This document shows, in pieces, positions 6,265 to 7,004 of a stretch of 7,004 bases of DNA; position 1 is the first letter of the stretch, and the number at the start of each line of letters is the position of its first letter. Location of the stretch: NCBI GenBank assembly GCA_002327985.1, contig DCVM01000043.1, positions 1 through 7,004 of the forward strand. Direction: 5' to 3'. The notes beneath the pieces are model-generated. The model was not told the DNA's origin, did no database searches, and saw only the letters and a list, made by a program, of their open reading frames with translations. Source of the DNA: Syntrophaceae bacterium UBA2188. GTDB lineage: Bacteria; Desulfobacterota; BSN033; UBA1163. The position numbers and the translations under genes are program-made.

Positions 6265-6579
6265 CTATAAATGAGAATGGTTCAATTGGGTAGCGAGAGG
6301 TTTTACCCTCTGCCAATCATTCGATCTATGCTCCGCCTGCCACAAATCGTGATTCTTCTGCAAATTGAGCCATAAATCAGCAGTGGTATTAAAAGCACGA
6401 GACAAGCGAAGCGCCATGTCCGGAGTAATGGCTCCTCTTCCATTGAGGATTTTGGATAATGTCTTTCTTGAAACACCGAGAACTGATGCAAACTCGCTAA
6501 TCGTTATTGCCAAAGGCTTCAAATAGTCTTCTCTTATAATCTTCCCTGGATGCGTTGGTTCTCTTTCCATTCTTCTCAT
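6265..6579 (-). CDS. higA: HigA-type antitoxin (XRE-family DNA-binding protein)
   Basis: The 104-residue protein has the N-terminal signature PTHPGKIIREDYLKPLAI (8-25) of the VapI/HigA family. A helix-turn-helix of XRE type follows (about 26-66: ISEFASVLGVSRKTLSKILNGRGAIT region), and then the LWLNLQKNHDLW helix (69-80). It is expected to bind and neutralise the HigB toxin and to repress the operon by binding the inverted repeat at 6878-6896. The start codon at 6579 has AGAGG (6591-6587 read on the minus strand) seven bases in front, and that site overlaps the TGA stop of higB (6593-6591). Only 11 bases separate the two frames, so translation is probably coupled. The residues after about 90 are not conserved family features that I recognise. 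The family is certain, but pairing with HigB is inferred from position. Confidence 0.94.
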   Translation of the reverse strand: MRRMEREPTHPGKIIREDYLKPLAITISEFASVLGVSRKTLSKILNGRGAITPDMALRLSRAFNTTADLWLNLQKNHDLWQAEHRSNDWQRVKPLATQLNHSHL

Positions 6580-6590
6580 GTCTTCACCTC

Positions 6591-6869
6591 TCAGTGATAA
6601 TTAGCGTAATCGACAACATAAGCATTGCCGTTAATAAACTCGAAAAAGACTCTCCAATTCCCAGAAACCTTTACTGCATATTGATCCTTTCTATCACCTG
6701 CCAGCTTGTGCAGGTTGGCACCAGGATAATTCATATCTCTTATTTCACTTGCAGCATTTAACCTGTCAAGAATTCTCCCCAACCGGTCAGCGTGTTCAGG
6801 CTTTATGCCTTTCTTCTTTCCTGTATAGAAGAAGTCCTCAAGCCCTTTATGTTTAAATGACTTGATCAT
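6591..6869 (-). CDS. higB: HigB-type toxin (RelE-like ribosome-dependent mRNA endonuclease)
   Basis: The 92-residue protein has the length and ends of the classical Proteus HigB: MIKSFKHKGLEDFF at the start and YVVDYANYH at the end. The family cuts mRNA in the ribosomal A site and halts translation. Residues matching those described as important in Proteus HigB are H54 in NLHKLAGDR, R73 in GNWRVFFEF, and the terminal Y91 and H92. The lysine reported at position 57 is alanine here (HKLAG rather than HPLKG), though K55 is close by. Whether this weakens the toxin is unknown, since other homologues vary here. The ATG at 6869 gives the exact family N-terminus but has no clear Shine-Dalgarno sequence. 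The predicted transcription start lies at or next to it. Gene order toxin then antitoxin is typical of higBA. Such modules are often horizontally acquired. Confidence 0.94.
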   Translation of the reverse strand: MIKSFKHKGLEDFFYTGKKKGIKPEHADRLGRILDRLNAASEIRDMNYPGANLHKLAGDRKDQYAVKVSGNWRVFFEFINGNAYVVDYANYH

Positions 6870-6875
6870 TATTTA

Positions 6876-6904
6876 CTTGTAACCCTATAGGTTACATTTG
6901 TCAA
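6876..6904 (-). promoter_or_regulatory. higBA promoter with HigA operator
   Basis: Read on the minus strand, TTGACA (6904-6899) is a consensus -35, followed after 17 bases by TACAAG (6881-6876), four of six -10 positions. The perfect inverted repeat tgtaacc (6878-6884) and ggttaca (6890-6896), with a five-base spacer, covers most of the spacer and half of the -10. HigA binding there would block RNA polymerase, giving autorepression. The -10 ends six bases before the higB ATG, which predicts a leaderless or nearly leaderless transcript. Confidence 0.75.
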
Positions 6905-6910
6905 GGGTAG

Positions 6911-6924
6911 ATATGAATTCATAT
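6911..6924. repeat. 14-bp perfect palindrome upstream of the higBA promoter
   Basis: The sequence atatgaattcatat is a perfect palindrome six bases upstream of the higB -35 box. It differs from the HigA operator. It may bind another regulator or be chance in AT-rich DNA. Confidence 0.4.
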
Positions 6925-7004
6925 TTAGCGAGCGGTAAGGCTCATTGGTTGCAAGGCTTAATGGCAATCAGGGGCAGCCGATTGTTGAACGATCTTATTT
7001 TTTG
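6925..7004. other. unassigned right edge
   Basis: No gene, RNA or terminator is recognised. A weak hairpin, ggttgc (6946-6951) with gcaatc (6964-6969) including one G-U pair, is present. Confidence 0.4.

Noticed and set aside
6983..6993. GTTGAAC, matching the integron attC core consensus GTTRRRY
   Set aside because: higBA pairs are common integron cassettes, but no paired R-prime/L-prime arms of an attC fold or a second site are visible. A seven-base degenerate match is expected by chance.

Overview
The window reads as a piece of a Gram-negative bacterial chromosome. A Desulfobacterota (deltaproteobacterial) or similar anaerobe from an environmental genome is my best guess. This rests on the style of the intergenic palindromic repeat at 2765-2846 and on the general look of the BipA and helicase proteins. 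It is inference, not a measurement. Five protein-coding genes are well supported, plus one transposase.

Left part (1-1460): an IS110-family insertion sequence. A 356-residue transposase (275-1345) has the DEDD residues and the C-terminal Transposase_20 domain, and looks intact. The non-coding stretch in front of it (44-274) is densely self-complementary. One irregular hairpin spans 44-164 with about 36 base pairs. A second spans 206-274 with 22 base pairs and ends on the base just before the start codon. The first is a good candidate for the element's bridge RNA, the guide RNA of IS110 recombinases. The second would hide the ribosome binding site of the transposase in any transcript that enters from upstream. 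This is the most interesting part of the window.

Middle-left (1346-3140): an AT-rich spacer with a 16-bp tandem duplication abutting a consensus -35 box (promoter 1675-1703). It is followed by a monoacylglycerol-lipase-like alpha/beta hydrolase (1804-2643). About 500 bases without a gene then hold a REP/BIME-like palindromic repeat (2765-2846), a probable promoter (2907-2936) and a long leader whose last 45 bases can form two competing hairpins.

Middle-right (3141-6213): a DEAD-box RNA helicase and the ribosome-associated GTPase BipA/TypA, same strand, 28 bases apart, probably co-transcribed. Both families act in ribosome assembly and cold adaptation, so the pair makes functional sense.

Right end (6265-7004): on the minus strand, a HigB-HigA type II toxin-antitoxin pair, toxin gene first, convergent with typA. 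Its promoter has a consensus -35 and a 19-bp inverted repeat lying across spacer and -10, as expected for autorepression by HigA. The predicted transcription start falls on or next to the toxin start codon, so the toxin mRNA may be leaderless.
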